From Flammeovirgaceae bacterium (GTDB taxonomy: Bacteria > Bacteroidota > Bacteroidia > Cytophagales > Cyclobacteriaceae), in NCBI GenBank assembly GCA_015180985.1, contig CP054185.1:1853001-1917000 (forward strand): a stretch of 64,000 bases of DNA, given 5' to 3'. The notes beneath the pieces are model-generated. The model searched no databases and had not been told where the DNA came from. It saw only the letters and a list, made by a program, of their open reading frames with translations. Each line of letters opens with the position of its first letter. Positions within the stretch are counted from its first letter, which is position 1. A program made the translations under genes and the position numbers. Shown here one piece after another: positions 9,530-17,202 of the stretch.

Positions 9530-9814
9530 ATGAAATTTTTTATTGTTAAAGTGCTGGTAGCCGTAGCTTTCCTGGCCTCTCTTGGCATGAAATCGCGGGT
9601 TGAGGATGAAGTCGAATTAGTGTGCATGCGCAAGCAGCATTCTACAAAAACCTGCCATTACAACTTTATCATTAATGGTATGCCCTATCGCTATGTTGAC
9701 AACGGCTGCAAAGAAACAAAGGAGGCCCTGGTAAAAAAGGCCAAAGAAGGCAAGCTCGCACTGGCCAGGGAGTGGAAGGTTGATTGTCACCAGCAAAAAG
9801 ACGGGCCAAACTAG
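9530..9814 (+). CDS. Small exported Cys-containing protein of unknown function
   Basis: I do not recognise this 94-residue protein. Residues 1-20 form a hydrophobic signal-like segment (FFIVKVLVAVAFLASLGM). The remaining mature part is basic and carries four cysteines (32, 42, 60, 86), which could form two disulfides in the periplasm. It stands alone between the ahcY terminator and the convergent anti-sigma gene; its stop codon directly touches the anti-sigma stop (9814/9815). A perfect TATATTTG box four bases before the ATG supports expression. No function is proposed. Confidence 0.65.
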   Translation: MKFFIVKVLVAVAFLASLGMKSRVEDEVELVCMRKQHSTKTCHYNFIINGMPYRYVDNGCKETKEALVKKAKEGKLALAREWKVDCHQQKDGPN

Positions 9815-10339
9815 TTACAACAGGTTCATCGTTCGCCTGCGCTCAAACCACGGTTTAAGTACTGTACGGTCTAATACAATAAAAGCCAAAGCGATATTGG
9901 CAAGGATTACCATGTTTACAATTAACCTCCCGTTAAAAGGGATGGTAGGCAGATTTCTCTCAAAATACGTGTTAGTAATGCCCAATTGATTCAGATTAAT
10001 AGAGGTAACAGAATCAAACATGCCGCTCGAAAGAAGCAATGAAGCTAATCCAATTGTAACCAGTGCACCTGCAAGTAACAGGATGCCGTTACGGGTTAAA
10101 TAACCTGATAATTGCGGTTGGTTCAGCCGGTTGATTACACCTTCGGTAAAATTTTTTGAAGTTTCTTCTACGCGGACTGATTTCAGGTAGGTGTGAATTA
10201 ACCGGAGCTCTTCAAGCCGCTCGTTAGCCCGTTGATTGCTCATCAGGGTTTGCTTAAGTAAAGTTTGTTCCTCCGGCTTCAGGGTTCCGTCAAGGTAGTT
10301 CAGTAATTGGTCATCGGATATATCGGGTTGCTTTCCCAT
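9815..10339 (-). CDS. Putative membrane anti-sigma factor
   Basis: This 174-residue protein sits 11 bases downstream of an ECF sigma gene on the same strand. Its N-terminus (DDQLLNYLDGTLKPEEQ, from about residue 9) resembles the sigma-binding helical start of anti-sigma factors, without an obvious zinc HxxxCxxC motif. Two hydrophobic segments follow: NGILLLAGALVTIGLASLLL and, near the C-terminus, LIVNMVILANIALAFIVL. The expected role is to hold the sigma factor at the inner membrane until a signal arrives. The signal is unknown. Assignment rests mainly on neighbourhood and layout. Confidence 0.75.
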   Translation of the reverse strand: MGKQPDISDDQLLNYLDGTLKPEEQTLLKQTLMSNQRANERLEELRLIHTYLKSVRVEETSKNFTEGVINRLNQPQLSGYLTRNGILLLAGALVTIGLASLLLSSGMFDSVTSINLNQLGITNTYFERNLPTIPFNGRLIVNMVILANIALAFIVLDRTVLKPWFERRRTMNLL

Positions 10340-10350
10340 ACCGTATTTGT

Positions 10351-10908
10351 TTATAATGTTAATGCTTCCTTGTTTAATAACCGGGTAAGTTCATCGGCCA
10401 GTCGTTGCCGTGCACGGTGTATTCTTACTTTTGCGGTGTTCGGTTGCATGCCGGTTATTTCTGCTATTTCTTCCAACGATTGCTCTTTCAGGTAGAACAA
10501 CGTAAGTGCAAGCCGGTCGGCTTCGCTTAAAATGGTCATTGCCGCGGTAATGAATTTTTTCTTATCATCTTTTTCCAACTGGTTTTCGCTTTCCGGGTAG
10601 AGTCTCACTTCTGTTTTTTCTATGGATTGAAAAGTTCCTTTTTGTTTTCGTTTATAACTCACCGCAGTATTGAAAACAATCCGGTAGAGCCAGGTTGAAA
10701 ATTTAGAATTACGGTTAAAGTTCCTCAGGTGATGGTACGCTTTAACAAATGCATCCTGAGTTGCTTCTTCTGCCTCTGCACGGTTGTTCAGTATCTTTAA
10801 AGCCAGGGTAAATCCATAGTTTTTGTATTGGTTTACCAGTTCGGCATAGGCATGCTGGTGCCCGGCCAGTACCCGGTCTATAATGGCAAACTCCTGTTCG
10901 GTTGTCAT
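10351..10908 (-). CDS. ECF-type RNA polymerase sigma factor
   Basis: This is a 185-residue sigma-70 family group 4 protein. Region 2 (about residues 20-90) includes AEEATQDAFVKAYHHLRNF and STWLYRIVFN. Region 4 (about 130-180) includes SLEEIAEITGMQPNTAKVRI, a helix-turn-helix that should read a -35 element. I chose the ATG at 10908 (MTTEQEF) over an upstream in-frame ATG because the longer N-terminus (39 residues) is not sigma-like and would run over promoter-like sequence. The anti-sigma gene follows directly and a DUF6249-like membrane gene is divergent. Mirrored TGTAAC-N17-CGTC elements in the gap suggest that the factor controls itself and its neighbour. Confidence 0.93.
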   Translation of the reverse strand: MTTEQEFAIIDRVLAGHQHAYAELVNQYKNYGFTLALKILNNRAEAEEATQDAFVKAYHHLRNFNRNSKFSTWLYRIVFNTAVSYKRKQKGTFQSIEKTEVRLYPESENQLEKDDKKKFITAAMTILSEADRLALTLFYLKEQSLEEIAEITGMQPNTAKVRIHRARQRLADELTRLLNKEALTL

Positions 10909-10920
10909 GACGTACCGTTT

Positions 10921-10947
10921 GACGTCTGCTTTTACGGATAAGTTACA
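10921..10947 (-). promoter_or_regulatory. TGTAAC-N17-CGTC, candidate ECF promoter toward the sigma gene
   Basis: On the minus strand TGTAAC (10947-10942) is followed after exactly 17 bases by CGTC (10924-10921), 12 bases before the sigma ATG. The short remaining leader is unusual. The same spaced pair occurs on the plus strand at 10982-11008. Confidence 0.6.
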
Positions 10948-10981
10948 GCATTTGCCTGGATTTAAGAAGTCGGGATTTACT

Positions 10982-11008
10982 TGTAACCCGGTAAACCGCA
11001 GAGGCGTC
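10982..11008 (+). promoter_or_regulatory. TGTAAC-N17-CGTC, candidate ECF promoter toward the DUF6249-like gene
   Basis: TGTAAC (10982-10987), a 17-base spacer and CGTC (11005-11008) lie 32 bases before the ATG at 11041. It mirrors the element facing the sigma gene, as expected for an autoregulated divergent ECF locus. Confidence 0.65.
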
Positions 11009-11040
11009 AAAGCGAAAAACAGCAATAAATTTTAAAATCT

Positions 11041-11406
11041 ATGGATGGAATGGTTCCCATATTTGGCATAATGATACCTATAGTAGGTATAATCGGTGCC
11101 TTTATAATGATTGTTTACCTGCGCAGGTTTGAAAATGCCGAGCGGATGGCCATGATTGAGAAGGGTGTTGATCCTTCACTATTTACCAAAAAGGCGCGGC
11201 AAAGCAGTTCGGGTACACTTCGTGCCTCCCTGTTATTTATCGGTGCGGGAGCAGGGTTACTCATCGCGTACTTCCTCGACAGGGCTTTTGATATGGAAGA
11301 GGTGGCCTATTTTTCCATGCTCTTTATTTTTGGCGGCCTGGGTCTGGGGGCTGCGTACCTGGTGGAGGAGAAGAAGATCAGAGATGAGCGGAACTTAAAC
11401 CGCTAA
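11041..11406 (+). CDS. Small inner-membrane protein, DUF6249-like
   Basis: This 121-residue protein has an N-terminal transmembrane helix (residues about 5-27, rich in Ile/Met/Gly), a cytoplasmic basic stretch with RRFENAERMAMIEKGVDPSLF, and two further helices near residues 60-80 and 88-108. The motif ERMAMIEKG plus a following two-helix part matches what I recall of DUF6249 proteins, often found beside ECF sigma genes in Bacteroidota. The function is unknown. It is divergent from the sigma/anti-sigma pair and shares with it the same type of spaced promoter element, so it is probably part of that regulon. Confidence 0.75.
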   Translation: MDGMVPIFGIMIPIVGIIGAFIMIVYLRRFENAERMAMIEKGVDPSLFTKKARQSSSGTLRASLLFIGAGAGLLIAYFLDRAFDMEEVAYFSMLFIFGGLGLGAAYLVEEKKIRDERNLNR

Positions 11407-11412
11407 CTATTT

Positions 11413-11467
11413 AAGTTGCAAGTTATTGCTTTAAGCTTGGTAGCTTAATGGCTGTAACTTGCAGCTC
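11413..11467. terminator. Imperfect long palindrome between convergent genes
   Basis: Outer arms GTTGCAAGTTA (11415-11425) and TAACTTGCAGC (11455-11465) enclose inner arms TTAAGCT (11431-11437) and AGCTTAA (11442-11448) around a TGGT loop. It sits exactly between two convergent stop codons, so it could end transcription from both sides. Confidence 0.5.
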
Positions 11468-11473
11468 AATTTC

Positions 11474-12919
11474 TTACCAGTACCACTCCATAACTGTAAT
11501 GGAGATGAGCCAGATGATGAGTACTGAAATTACATTCAGCAAGGCACCCGCCTTGACCATATCCTGAATACGGATGTGACCGCTGGAAAATACGATGGCA
11601 TTGGGCGGTGTGGCAATGGGCGACATCAGTGCAATACTTGCCCCTAAGGTTACCGGCAACCCAAGCAAAATCGGGTTTACCTGCATAACCTGGGCTATTC
11701 CAAAAACAACAGGTACGAACACATTTACAAGGGCCACATTGCTCATCACTTCGGATAGCGAAACGGAAATGATGATGAGGGTTAAGGTTAACCAAATGCT
11801 GTACTGACTTTGCCCGGCAACCCAGGTTCCAACAGCCGGAATAATTCCGGAAACGCTAAGTCCTTCGGCCAGGCATAAACCACCCCCGAAAAGAAATAAA
11901 ATGCCCCAGCCCATTTTTTCGGTATCCGGCCAATGCAAAATAAATTCACCCTTCCGGAAATTAACCGGAACGATAAACATCAGCACTCCGCCAAAAACAG
12001 CAATGGTGGTGTCATTAAGAAAATCCCAGGCTAATAAGGAGTTAATCAGTTGCTGGAACATCCATAGAAATGCCGTAATGGAAAAAACAACCAATACCAG
12101 TTTTTCACCCTTCTTTAAAGGCCCTAAAGCGGCTAAACGTGTTTGTAACAACTGGTCTGAACCCGGAATTTTCGGGAGGCGATTTGGAAATAAAATGCGG
12201 GTTACAACAATATAATTTGCCAAAACCAACAATGTTGCTACCGGAAACCCCACAATAAACCACTCGGCAAACGAAATCCTGATTTGAAACATATCGTTGA
12301 GGATACCGGCAAACACCACGTTAGGTGGTGTGCCGATTAGGGTGGCCATGCCGCCCAGTGAAGCAGCATAGCCAACCGAGAGCATCAGACCGAGGGCGAA
12401 ATTCCGTTCTCCCGGATGTTCAATTTTTTGAGCGTCTTCGGAATTGGTAATAATCAGCCGAACAACTGAAGTTGCAATGGGCAGCATCATCATGGCTGTT
12501 GCCGTGTTACTAATCCACATGCTGAGGAAGGCCGTAGCGAGCATAAAGCCAAGAATAATTCCGTTACCTGAGGTGCCGGTTAGCCGGATGAGGTTAAGTG
12601 CAATGCGTTCGTGTAACCGGTGTTTTTCCAGTGCAAGGGCAATCATAAAACCGCCCATAAACAAAAAGATTATCGGGTTGGCATAGGGTGCAGCAGCTGC
12701 GCTGATTTTCATAACGCCCATCAGTGGGAAGCCTATCATGGGCAGCAAGGCCGTTACCGGAATTGGCACAGCTTCGGTTACCCACCAGGTTAACATCCAG
12801 GCGGCAAGGGCAAGCACGGCCGGGGCTTTTGGAGAAATCAGGCCGGCCGGAAACAGCAGCAAAACGAGGACAAAGAGCAAAGGCCCCAGAAAGAATCCGA
12901 TACGGTTTGAAATGTGCAC
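11474..12919 (-). CDS. SLC13/DASS-family sodium:dicarboxylate/anion symporter
   Basis: This 481-residue inner-membrane protein has about 11-12 hydrophobic segments. Family features seen: an N-terminal WWVTEAVPIPVTALLPMIGF segment, SNTATAMMMLPIA (the first SNT substrate/sodium signature), a GMATLIGTPPNVVF loop, and the second-half counterpart SNVALVNVFVPVV with SPIATPPNAIVFSSGHI. These paired motifs form the two-fold related substrate site for di- or tricarboxylates, or in some members sulfate. It is convergent with the DUF6249-like gene across a palindrome and lies downstream of the RRM gene, 58 bases away. The exact substrate is not resolvable by eye. Confidence 0.93.
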   Translation of the reverse strand: MHISNRIGFFLGPLLFVLVLLLFPAGLISPKAPAVLALAAWMLTWWVTEAVPIPVTALLPMIGFPLMGVMKISAAAAPYANPIIFLFMGGFMIALALEKHRLHERIALNLIRLTGTSGNGIILGFMLATAFLSMWISNTATAMMMLPIATSVVRLIITNSEDAQKIEHPGERNFALGLMLSVGYAASLGGMATLIGTPPNVVFAGILNDMFQIRISFAEWFIVGFPVATLLVLANYIVVTRILFPNRLPKIPGSDQLLQTRLAALGPLKKGEKLVLVVFSITAFLWMFQQLINSLLAWDFLNDTTIAVFGGVLMFIVPVNFRKGEFILHWPDTEKMGWGILFLFGGGLCLAEGLSVSGIIPAVGTWVAGQSQYSIWLTLTLIIISVSLSEVMSNVALVNVFVPVVFGIAQVMQVNPILLGLPVTLGASIALMSPIATPPNAIVFSSGHIRIQDMVKAGALLNVISVLIIWLISITVMEWYW

Positions 12920-12977
12920 TGGATTTGATTTAGCAGCTAAAAATAAACCCCGGTGGTTCCGGGGTTCTTCAATTTTA

Positions 12978-13235
12978 TTAGTCGTTACCCGATGGCTTTG
13001 GGTTAGCGGGTTTTACCACGATAACGCGGCCATCAAACTCTTTTTCGTTTAATCCTTCAATGGCAGCGCGGGCTTCGTCATCGTTGGGCATTTCTACGAA
13101 TCCATATCCTTTCGAGCGGCCGGTTTCGCGGTCTTTCACAATCTTTGCTGAAGTTACCTGTCCAAATTTTTCAAATTCCTTTTGCAGGTCTTCCGAGCGG
13201 GTTTTGAAATTCAGTTTAGCAACAAAAATGTTCAT
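12978..13235 (-). CDS. RRM-type RNA-binding protein
   Basis: This 85-residue protein consists of one RNA recognition motif with RNP2 (IFVAKL, residues 3-8) and RNP1 (KGYGFVEM, 42-49), plus a short acidic/Pro tail. It is expected to bind single-stranded RNA in the cytosol, as a post-transcriptional regulator or chaperone. The start at 13235 (MNIFVAKL) matches the domain edge. An upstream in-frame ATG would add 24 unrelated residues and run over a strong hairpin. A TATATTTG box and a 12-bp hairpin lie in the leader, so the mRNA would begin with a stem-loop. Confidence 0.95.
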   Translation of the reverse strand: MNIFVAKLNFKTRSEDLQKEFEKFGQVTSAKIVKDRETGRSKGYGFVEMPNDDEARAAIEGLNEKEFDGRVIVVKPANPKPSGND

Positions 13236-13264
13236 GGTACAAGAGGGAATTAAGTAAAACAAAC

Positions 13265-13294
13265 GTTTAGGCCGGCTTACTTGCCAGCCTAAAC
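13265..13294 (-). promoter_or_regulatory. Leader hairpin of the RRM gene (or pgk terminator)
   Basis: Arms GTTTAGGCCGGC (13265-13276) and GCCAGCCTAAAC (13283-13294) pair with one mismatch around a 6-base loop. On the minus strand it is followed by GTTTGTTTTAC. It lies 38 bases after the pgk stop and 29 bases before the RRM start, so it could serve either gene. Confidence 0.7.
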
Positions 13295-13301
13295 AAATAT
13301 A
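13294..13301 (-). promoter_or_regulatory. TATATTTG, candidate -7 box for the RRM gene
   Basis: This is an exact TAnnTTTG match on the minus strand, abutting the leader hairpin. A 15-base palindrome (AACAAAAATTTTGTT, 13303-13317) lies directly upstream and could be an operator. Confidence 0.5.
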
Positions 13302-13331
13302 GAACAAAAATTTTGTTACGCCAGTCGGGCT

Positions 13332-14528
13332 TTACTGGTTCAATGCCTGCACACCCGGAAGTAGTTTTCCTTCAAAATACTCAAGCAGGGCGCCCCCTCC
13401 GGTGGAGACATAACTTACTGCATCTGCCAGGCCAAACTGGTTTACTGCGGCTGCCGAGTCGCCTCCGCCAATAAGTGAGAATGCACCTTGCTTTGTTGCG
13501 CGGACTACCGCCTCGGCCACTGCCTTTGTTCCTCCGGAAAATTTCTCCATTTCAAAAACACCCATTGGTCCGTTCCACAAAATGGTTTTTGATTGTTCAA
13601 TTACTCCGGCAAAAACCTGTGCAGCCTGCGGACCGATGTCAAGTCCCATCCAGCCATCGGGTATGGCGTTGTTATTGGCAATATCGGTGTTGGCTGCGGC
13701 ATCAAACTTATCAGCTATGATGGAGTCGATAGGAAGGTGAAGTTCAACGCCTTTGGCTTTTGCCTGCTGTATCAGCGATTTGGCTAAATCCAGTTTATCT
13801 GGTTCAACCAGTGAATTGCCTACGGTTCCGCCAAGTGCCTTAAAAAAAGTGTACGACATGCCACCGCCTATTATTAAATGATTCACTTTGTTGAGTAATT
13901 GCTCAATCAGCAGGATTTTATCGGAAATTTTTGCACCACCCATAATGGCAGTAAAAGGTCTTTCCGCGTTTTCCATTACCCTTTTTGCATTGGCCAGTTC
14001 GGCTGCCATCACATACCCGGCACATTTTTCTTTGAAAAACTTGGCTACAATAGTTGTGGAAGCGTGGGCACGGTGTGCCGTGCCAAAGGCATCGTTTACA
14101 TATACATCGCCATGTTTGGATAGCTTTTCTGAAAAGGCTTCATCGCCTTTTTCTTCCTGCTTGTAAAAGCGAAGGTTTTCGAGCAGCAGCACCTCACCGG
14201 GTTTCAACGCAGCCGATAACCGGTAGGCTTCATTGCCGATACAATCAGCGGCAAAGTAGATTTTTTTGTCCAGCAGTTTTTCGGTGGCTGAAATCGTGTG
14301 TTTCAGGGAGTATTTTTCTTCGGGCCCTTCTTTTGGGCGGCCCAGGTGCGACATGAGTACGCAACTGCCGCCATCCTGAAGAATTTTTTTTATGGTGGGT
14401 ATGGTTGCCCGGATGCGGTTGTCATCCGTAACCTGAAATTGTTTGTTGAGCGGCACGTTAAAGTCAACCCGAATCAGTGCGCGTTTACCTGAAAATTTTA
14501 TCTGGTCAATGGTTTTCATACTGTTCAC
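13332..14528 (-). CDS. pgk: Phosphoglycerate kinase
   Basis: This cytosolic glycolytic enzyme transfers phosphate between 1,3-bisphosphoglycerate and ADP. At 398 residues it is the usual bacterial length. Signatures include [13 protein letters not shown] near the N-terminus, [16 protein letters not shown], the middle GGAKISDKI segment, and near the C-terminus NGPMGVFE and [10 protein letters not shown] for nucleotide binding. A second ATG (14519, MKTIDQIKF) is an equally good start. The gene is only 2 bases from pfkA and on the same strand, so the two glycolytic genes are surely co-transcribed. Confidence 0.98.
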   Translation of the reverse strand: MNSMKTIDQIKFSGKRALIRVDFNVPLNKQFQVTDDNRIRATIPTIKKILQDGGSCVLMSHLGRPKEGPEEKYSLKHTISATEKLLDKKIYFAADCIGNEAYRLSAALKPGEVLLLENLRFYKQEEKGDEAFSEKLSKHGDVYVNDAFGTAHRAHASTTIVAKFFKEKCAGYVMAAELANAKRVMENAERPFTAIMGGAKISDKILLIEQLLNKVNHLIIGGGMSYTFFKALGGTVGNSLVEPDKLDLAKSLIQQAKAKGVELHLPIDSIIADKFDAAANTDIANNNAIPDGWMGLDIGPQAAQVFAGVIEQSKTILWNGPMGVFEMEKFSGGTKAVAEAVVRATKQGAFSLIGGGDSAAAVNQFGLADAVSYVSTGGGALLEYFEGKLLPGVQALNQ

Positions 14529-14530
14529 AA

Positions 14531-15631
14531 TTAATCGCCAAAGCTAATACCCAGGCCCTTTGCTGCCTTTACCAGGTATGAATCTTTATTCACAAAATTG
14601 TATTCGCGGGTGGCTTCTTCAAGTGAAACATACGTAATGGTATTGTTTTTCAGTGCAACCATTTTTCCGAATTCGCCATGGATTACCAACTCCATGGCCT
14701 TAACACCAAACAGCGTGGCCAGTATGCGGTCAAACGCGGTAGGAGTACCGCCCCGCTGGATGTGGCCCAATACGGTTTCTCTTATTTCAGCCTGGCAACC
14801 GGCATCCTTCAATTGTTTTGCTAACTGAAAGGCAACTCCGCCAAGCCGTACATGCTCTGAACCTTTTTCGCCTGCACGTGCCACGATGGTGCCGTCTTTG
14901 GGCTTAGCGCCTTCGGCAATCACCACATTTACAAAACCTTTACCGGCTTTATACCGGGCATCTATTCGCTTAACAAGTTTTGCTACATCGTAGGGTATTT
15001 CAGGTATCAGGCAAATTTCAGCGCCTCCGGCTATGGCGGTGTGCAGGGCTATCCAGCCGGCATCGCGGCCCATTACTTCCATTATCATTACCCGGTGGTG
15101 GCTCTCGGCTGTGGTAACCAGTTTATCGAAGCTGTCGGTAGCAATTTGCACGGCTGTTTGGAAACCAAAAGTCATGTCGGTTGCTGAAAGATCATTATCG
15201 ATGGTTTTCGGAACGCCAACGATGTTGAGGCCTTTCTGATACAGTACTTTTGAGATTTTCTGAGAGCCATCGCCTCCGATGTTGATCACCGCATCAAACC
15301 CGAGGGCTTTGATTTTCTCTACGAGTTCATCAGTCCGATCAACCTCTTTAATGGTTCCGTTTTTTTGCGGAAGCGGAAATTTCAATGGGTTCGATTTGTT
15401 CGTTGTCTTTAAGATAGTACCCCCTTTAACATGTATGCCGGCCGTTCTTTTTGAGGTTAGTTTTACAATTTGTTGCGGTTCATTCAGTATTCCGTTAAAA
15501 GCCTCAATGCTTCCATATACTTCCCAGTTTTTTTCTTTGCGTGCCCGTTTGGCAATGCCGCGGATAACGGCATTAAGTCCCGGGCAATCGCCTCCTCCGG
15601 TTAGCACAAGCACTTTTTTTGTTCCGTTCAT
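14531..15631 (-). CDS. pfkA: 6-phosphofructokinase
   Basis: This 366-residue enzyme phosphorylates fructose 6-phosphate to the 1,6-bisphosphate. It has [10 protein letters not shown] at 11-20, the phosphoryl-donor motif GGDGS at 119-123, and PKTIDND (141-147). In this family Gly after GGD favours ATP and Asp favours pyrophosphate, while Lys in PKTIDND is the residue found in pyrophosphate-dependent and mixed group III enzymes. The Gly plus Lys combination occurs in ATP-dependent group III members, so ATP use is my inference. It lies in a sua5-pfkA-pgk cluster, 19 bases from sua5 and 2 bases from pgk. Confidence 0.95.
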   Translation of the reverse strand: MNGTKKVLVLTGGGDCPGLNAVIRGIAKRARKEKNWEVYGSIEAFNGILNEPQQIVKLTSKRTAGIHVKGGTILKTTNKSNPLKFPLPQKNGTIKEVDRTDELVEKIKALGFDAVINIGGDGSQKISKVLYQKGLNIVGVPKTIDNDLSATDMTFGFQTAVQIATDSFDKLVTTAESHHRVMIMEVMGRDAGWIALHTAIAGGAEICLIPEIPYDVAKLVKRIDARYKAGKGFVNVVIAEGAKPKDGTIVARAGEKGSEHVRLGGVAFQLAKQLKDAGCQAEIRETVLGHIQRGGTPTAFDRILATLFGVKAMELVIHGEFGKMVALKNNTITYVSLEEATREYNFVNKDSYLVKAAKGLGISFGD

Positions 15632-15650
15632 AATGTTTTAAGTTGGGTAT

Positions 15651-16604
15651 TTAAGGTTCGGTTGCAGCGGCCCTTCTTAACCGATCGTTAATGGCTCTCC
15701 CAAGGCCTTGTTCTTCTACTAATTCGGCAAGGATAACATCTACCGGCATGGTTTCAAAATCGCGCAGGGCCTGAAACAGGTTGTGCGCGGCTTCGTGCAG
15801 GTTGCCGGTGGGCGACAGCATGCGCTGATGCGGTGAGTTGAAATCTTTGGACAGCGTTAGGATCCCGGAGCAATGGGCCGGATAGCGCTGCAATAACTCT
15901 TCAATTTTTCCGAGAATAATTTTTTTTGACGGTGCGTAATGACTTTTTAGCTGGCCCGGTGTTCTTGGGTTTTTGGTACCATTGGTTTTTATGAAAACCT
16001 CACCAACAACCTGGCGGATCTGTTCAATGGTTATTCCGCCCAGTCGGTAAACTACAGGCTGGTCTTCTTCGAAGCCAACAATGGTGGATTCTATTCCTAC
16101 CACGCAAGAACCTCCATCTAAGATGTAGGGGATGCGCTGTCCCAGTTGTTCATTTACATGCTCAGGTTTAGTTGGGCTGACACGCCCAAACAGGTTGGCG
16201 CTGGGTGCGGCCAATGGAAAGGCAAGTTGGCTGAGTAATGTGTGTGTTAACGGATGGTCAGGACAACGAAGGCCCACCGTGTCGAATCCGGCAGTTACCA
16301 GGTCCGGTATGATAGGCTTCTTTTTAAGTACCAGCGTTAATGGGCCGGGCCAGAATGCACGGGCCAGTTTTTCGGCAGGCTCCGGAAATTGCTGAACGTA
16401 GCTTTTAGCCGTTGTTCCATCAGGCACATGAACAATGAGGGGATTGAAATGCGGTCGGTTTTTGGTTTCAAAAATCTTGGCAACCGCCTTCGGATTTAGT
16501 GCGTTCCCCGCCAGCCCGTAAACTGTTTCGGTGGGTATGGCCACCAGTTCGCCTGCGCGCAGCAGTTGGGCAGCTTTTTCAATATGGGTACCAATTTCAG
16601 CCAT
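15651..16604 (-). CDS. L-threonylcarbamoyladenylate synthase, Sua5 type
   Basis: This enzyme makes threonylcarbamoyl-AMP from threonine, bicarbonate and ATP, the first step of t6A37 formation on ANN-decoding tRNAs. The N-terminal YrdC domain (about 1-200) shows PTETVYGLAGNA (24-35) and KNRPHFNPLIVHV (48-60). A second domain from about 205 on, with LKSHYAPSKKI in the linker, makes it the longer Sua5 form (317 residues) rather than short TsaC. It is first in a cluster with pfkA and pgk. This is a conserved-looking neighbourhood, but there is no functional link that I know of. Confidence 0.95.
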   Translation of the reverse strand: MAEIGTHIEKAAQLLRAGELVAIPTETVYGLAGNALNPKAVAKIFETKNRPHFNPLIVHVPDGTTAKSYVQQFPEPAEKLARAFWPGPLTLVLKKKPIIPDLVTAGFDTVGLRCPDHPLTHTLLSQLAFPLAAPSANLFGRVSPTKPEHVNEQLGQRIPYILDGGSCVVGIESTIVGFEEDQPVVYRLGGITIEQIRQVVGEVFIKTNGTKNPRTPGQLKSHYAPSKKIILGKIEELLQRYPAHCSGILTLSKDFNSPHQRMLSPTGNLHEAAHNLFQALRDFETMPVDVILAELVEEQGLGRAINDRLRRAAATEP

Positions 16605-16613
16605 GCGATCCGT

Positions 16614-16621
16614 TATATTTG
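16614..16621 (+). promoter_or_regulatory. TATATTTG, candidate -7 box for the small two-helix protein
   Basis: This is an exact TAnnTTTG match 20 bases before the ATG at 16642, in the short divergent gap with sua5. It supports the small gene being real. Confidence 0.5.
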
Positions 16622-16641
16622 ATAAGTAAATACATCAGGCT

Positions 16642-16803
16642 ATGAATAACAAAAGTCGCTCAATTTTACGGGTAATTGCCGTGTTGCTGGTTTTGCTGGC
16701 GGTGTTAATGGAATTGGAGATCATTATCATTCCTGCTCTTGCCGGAATGAAATTCTGGATGATGGTAATTGCCTTTGGCGTAATGCTTATCAGTAACCGG
16801 TAA
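16642..16803 (+). CDS. Small two-helix membrane protein (53 residues)
   Basis: The ATG at 16642 opens a 53-codon frame ending with TAA at 16801-16803. The product is almost entirely hydrophobic: a short basic start (MNNKSRSILR), a helix from about 11 to 22, a charged hinge (MELE), then a second helix with Ile, Met and Phe ending in LISNR. A TATATTTG box lies 20 bases upstream, and the frame fills the gap between divergent sua5 and the convergent gene at 16809. I do not recognise a family; it is probably a small inner-membrane protein of unknown role. Confidence 0.6.
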   Translation: MNNKSRSILRVIAVLLVLLAVLMELEIIIIPALAGMKFWMMVIAFGVMLISNR

Positions 16804-16808
16804 ACCCG

Positions 16809-17147
16809 TTACTGAATCACTACGGTAATCTTGTTGATTTTATTTGCCTCCAGCCTGCTGGTTTGCTCTCCGCCCCCGGCATTGTCTTTGTCGTCTTTCC
16901 GGACGATGATGTAGTAGGAGATGGCTTTCAGATCTTTAAATTTTGCAACACCTTTTTTATCAGTTACTCCTTCGGCAGCAACATTTTTTTCTGATTTATA
17001 GTCCTCTTCACGTTCGAAGAGCATAACCGTTGCGCCTTCTTCGGTGTTGCCCAGTTCATTGCGTACCGTTACGGTAAGTTGGGTTTTAATGATCTGAAAA
17101 TTCAGTAGGAACACTGAGGTCAGTACCAAGACACTAATTTTTTTCAT
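16809..17147 (-). CDS. Secreted single-domain protein with a carboxypeptidase-regulatory-like fold
   Basis: This 112-residue protein starts at MKKISVLVLTS and has a signal peptide to about residue 23. The mature part (LTVTVRNELGNTEEGATVML, then KKGVAKFKDLKAISYYIIV) has the strand pattern of a small Ig-like/carboxypeptidase regulatory (CarboxypepD_reg or SpaA-like) domain with the common Gly-x-Ala-x-Phe turn. The start at 17147 is preferred: an upstream in-frame ATG would overlap the hexosaminidase gene, and a TACTTTTG box lies just before 17147. The function is unknown. Such domains in Bacteroidota are usually surface or periplasmic. Confidence 0.72.
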   Translation of the reverse strand: MKKISVLVLTSVFLLNFQIIKTQLTVTVRNELGNTEEGATVMLFEREEDYKSEKNVAAEGVTDKKGVAKFKDLKAISYYIIVRKDDKDNAGGGEQTSRLEANKINKITVVIQ

Positions 17148-17168
17148 GACAAGTGAAGGTTTACTAAT

Positions 17169-17176
17169 CAAAAGTA
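17169..17176 (-). promoter_or_regulatory. TACTTTTG, candidate -7 box
   Basis: This TAnnTTTG match on the minus strand lies 21 bases before the ATG at 17147, the same spacing as the box before the hexosaminidase gene. Confidence 0.4.
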
Positions 17177-17202
17177 ATTGCTGGGTGCAAAGTTTGGTAG
17201 CC

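Noticed and set aside
10909-11025. Upstream extension of the ECF sigma gene to an ATG at 11025
   Set aside because: The added 39 residues do not resemble sigma region 2 and would cover both TGTAAC-N17-CGTC elements.
14531-15631. PfkA as pyrophosphate-dependent because of PKTIDND
   Set aside because: The donor motif is GGDGS, not GGDDT. In this family Gly at that place goes with ATP, so I kept the ATP-dependent call.
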